Origin: Odiellus spinosus
Lineage: Eukaryota > Arthropoda > Arachnida > Opiliones > Phalangiidae
Direction of reading: 5' to 3'
Assembly: GCA_963920705.1 (NCBI GenBank)
Contig: OY987230.1
Location: forward strand, 13,541,320-13,605,319
Length of the DNA: 64,000 nt
Position numbers and translations under genes: made by a program. This document shows, in pieces, positions 62,301-64,000 of this stretch (its first letter is position 1; each line of letters begins with the position of its first letter). The notes below the pieces were generated by a model. That model was not told where the DNA came from. It saw only the letters and a list, made by a program, of their open reading frames with translations, and ran no database searches.

Positions 62301-64000
62301 GAATAGAACAGTCGCGGACAGTTGGCTTGACAAAGAGATACCCTTCTTCACCTCTATGCCACTTTCTCAAATTAAATTGTCTCAATAAGTCCCGTTATTA
62401 TTAACTAGAAGTTAATTTAAAATCATCTTTCGGTTCTGGCAGGGCTTATATACTTATAAAGAATCCTATAGATACACGTTAATTTACGATTCATAATCCC
62501 TATTATATACTATCTTACGAGGGAGAAGGGTAACTTAGACTTATATCTATAAAGTTGACATAAAACGATCAACTGACTGACTTTATCTTGTCATAAATTA
62601 ATCATTGAAGCGAGATTTACGAGGCTTCGGATATCACGCGTTGCGAATTTTTACGACTATTTCGTCAATATTTAGTAGTTTTAGAATATCAATGACGTTA
62701 TTCTGAGCGAAACGCTTTCGAGATAAAATTATGTTCGGATTCCGAACTGGTAATTTATAGCCTCGAAATATATAAGATAGTTAATAACACACATATATTA
62801 AAATCATTTTACCTTTTGCGAGAGTAATGAAATATTTGAAAATGAGGAATCTATAGCAAAATAAAGTAGATCTTTACGATTTCACAATAAATCTATTTAT
62901 TTAAAGGGAGAATGAAGCGGAAAATCAAGTTATTTTTAATCGTAACAACTTGTGAATTAATAGTGTATAACGAATTTCCCCTGCAACTTCAATAACGGTT
63001 GCATGAGAGCTCGAAGAGCGCTTTTGGCCCTCGTGTAAGCCCGAAAAAAGCGGTTTTGCCGGGGTTACAGCGCTCTTCCAACCTTCATGTAATGGCGCTC
63101 ATTGATCTAGAAGACGACAAACTATATATACTCTTTTTCCCTGTTGTTAAGTACTAACTGTTCCCATAAAGGACCGCAACAGAATAAAGCCAAGACAGAG
63201 TTCTTCCCAATTATCCACGACAATTACTGGGCCTATATTTTACCACGAAAATGGGGCTGTAAGTAGTAGAATTACGTGTTAAGCTTAACTTCCGCCACTT
63301 TAGGGGAAAGGTGTAGGTTATAACGGTATTTCCACGAACGTGCTCCGTCTATTTTGATCCATAGACGCTTGTAGGAGTTATTTCTTTCATTAGATTAGGA
63401 TGAATATATACAGAACAAATTTAAGGGAGACATCGCGATTTCCTCTTTTTGGGGGGAGAACAAAGAGAGTGCCTTGTTCTTCTCGGGCGGACAATTTTTG
63501 ACGATAGAAAAGCGCGTTACGAGTCGTAGAAATAATTAGCGGACATTCCGAGTAAAACAATCTTGGAGTCAAGAGCGCCTTGCCCTCGTTTAAAAAAATG
63601 TCGTCTTTTTCGGGGGCTTCGCTATATGAGATGTTTAGGATCTCTGGAATCCTTTGAGGCCCGTACAGCACTGACGCACGCGGCACTGCTGGCATAATGG
63701 GCGACATCATTTGTTTGCGGAATAGAGGAATCTCTTTGATTCCTCAGTTGTCTTCCCACATTGCGCCAAGCGCCGCGGTTCCCCCACTACCACGCACCCC
63801 CCAACGGATCTGCGCTATCTCACAAAACCTGGGCTCGTTCGCACAATTTCATTAAAATAACTTTCTCGAAATCTAAGTTTGACGCTATCATATATACCAT
63901 AATGGAACAATTACATTTATGCCTGATCGACGCGCTCAGTTAAGACCGCGCTTTCTATGATATAGTTTGTTCTAATTTTAGAACGAGCAAAGGTAGATCG

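Larger units (their letters stand above)
43860..64000. other. Gene desert with GA/CT-rich, GC-elevated islands
   Basis: I find no exon chain with consistent splice phases. Open frames of 60-125 codons exist but match no family I recognise. AT-rich background alternates with GC-elevated islands, many next to GA/CT runs: 44.05-44.37, 44.94-45.15, 45.81, 46.5-47.2, 47.75-48.07, 52.9-53.0, 56.0-56.3 and 63.0-63.8 kb. Dispersed repeats (listed separately) and a SINE-like copy are also present. The islands could be cis-regulatory elements of a gene beyond the window; this is inference. Confidence 0.4.

Noticed and set aside
63390-63710. 106-codon minus-strand frame
   Set aside because: No recognisable domain; length is possible by chance in a GC-richer island. 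No flanking splice sites of matching phase found.

Overview
This is AT-rich animal nuclear DNA. Three intron-containing protein genes lie in the first 26 kb, with short spliceosomal introns (GT...AG, mostly 50-200 bp). An intact GC-rich non-LTR retrotransposon follows, and then about 33 kb in which I find no supportable gene. The protein sequences look arthropod-like (insect- or crustacean-like CAMTA), but the species cannot be named from sequence alone.

Layout. 1-9.7 kb: AT-rich intergenic DNA with a small inverted-repeat element and a tRNA-derived SINE-like repeat. 9.7-16.9 kb, minus strand: a complete CAMTA (calmodulin-binding transcription activator) gene. I resolved 20 coding exons whose phases close exactly into 1438 residues. 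16.9-21.3 kb: the divergent intergenic region, with two MITEs flanked by TTAA and a LINE relic. 21.3-24.6 kb, plus strand: a complete DNAJC11 gene (14 coding exons, 565 residues), head-to-head with CAMTA. 25.0-25.8 kb, minus strand: the C1orf50/DUF2452 homologue (4 exons, 207 residues), convergent with DNAJC11. 25.86-31.23 kb: a full-length LINE with RNase H, both ORFs open, a 34-nt poly(A) tail and a perfect 15-bp target-site duplication. It sits 46 bp upstream of the C1orf50 start codon. 31.2-64 kb: gene desert holding a hAT-type MITE with a perfect 8-bp duplication that has grown a 32 x 23-bp minisatellite inside it, several degraded inverted-repeat elements, a cluster of tRNA-like units, two CTCF-like motifs and scattered GA/CT-rich islands.

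How the genes relate. CAMTA is a nuclear Ca2+/calmodulin-responsive transcription factor. DNAJC11 is a mitochondrial J-protein linked to the MICOS/SAM bridge. C1orf50 has no known function. As I recall the human map, CAMTA1 and DNAJC11 are also divergent neighbours at 1p36.31, so the pair may be ancient microsynteny. The clearest recent event is the LINE insertion, which appears to separate C1orf50 from its own TATA-like promoter. I found no bacterial-type system, CRISPR array or toxin locus.
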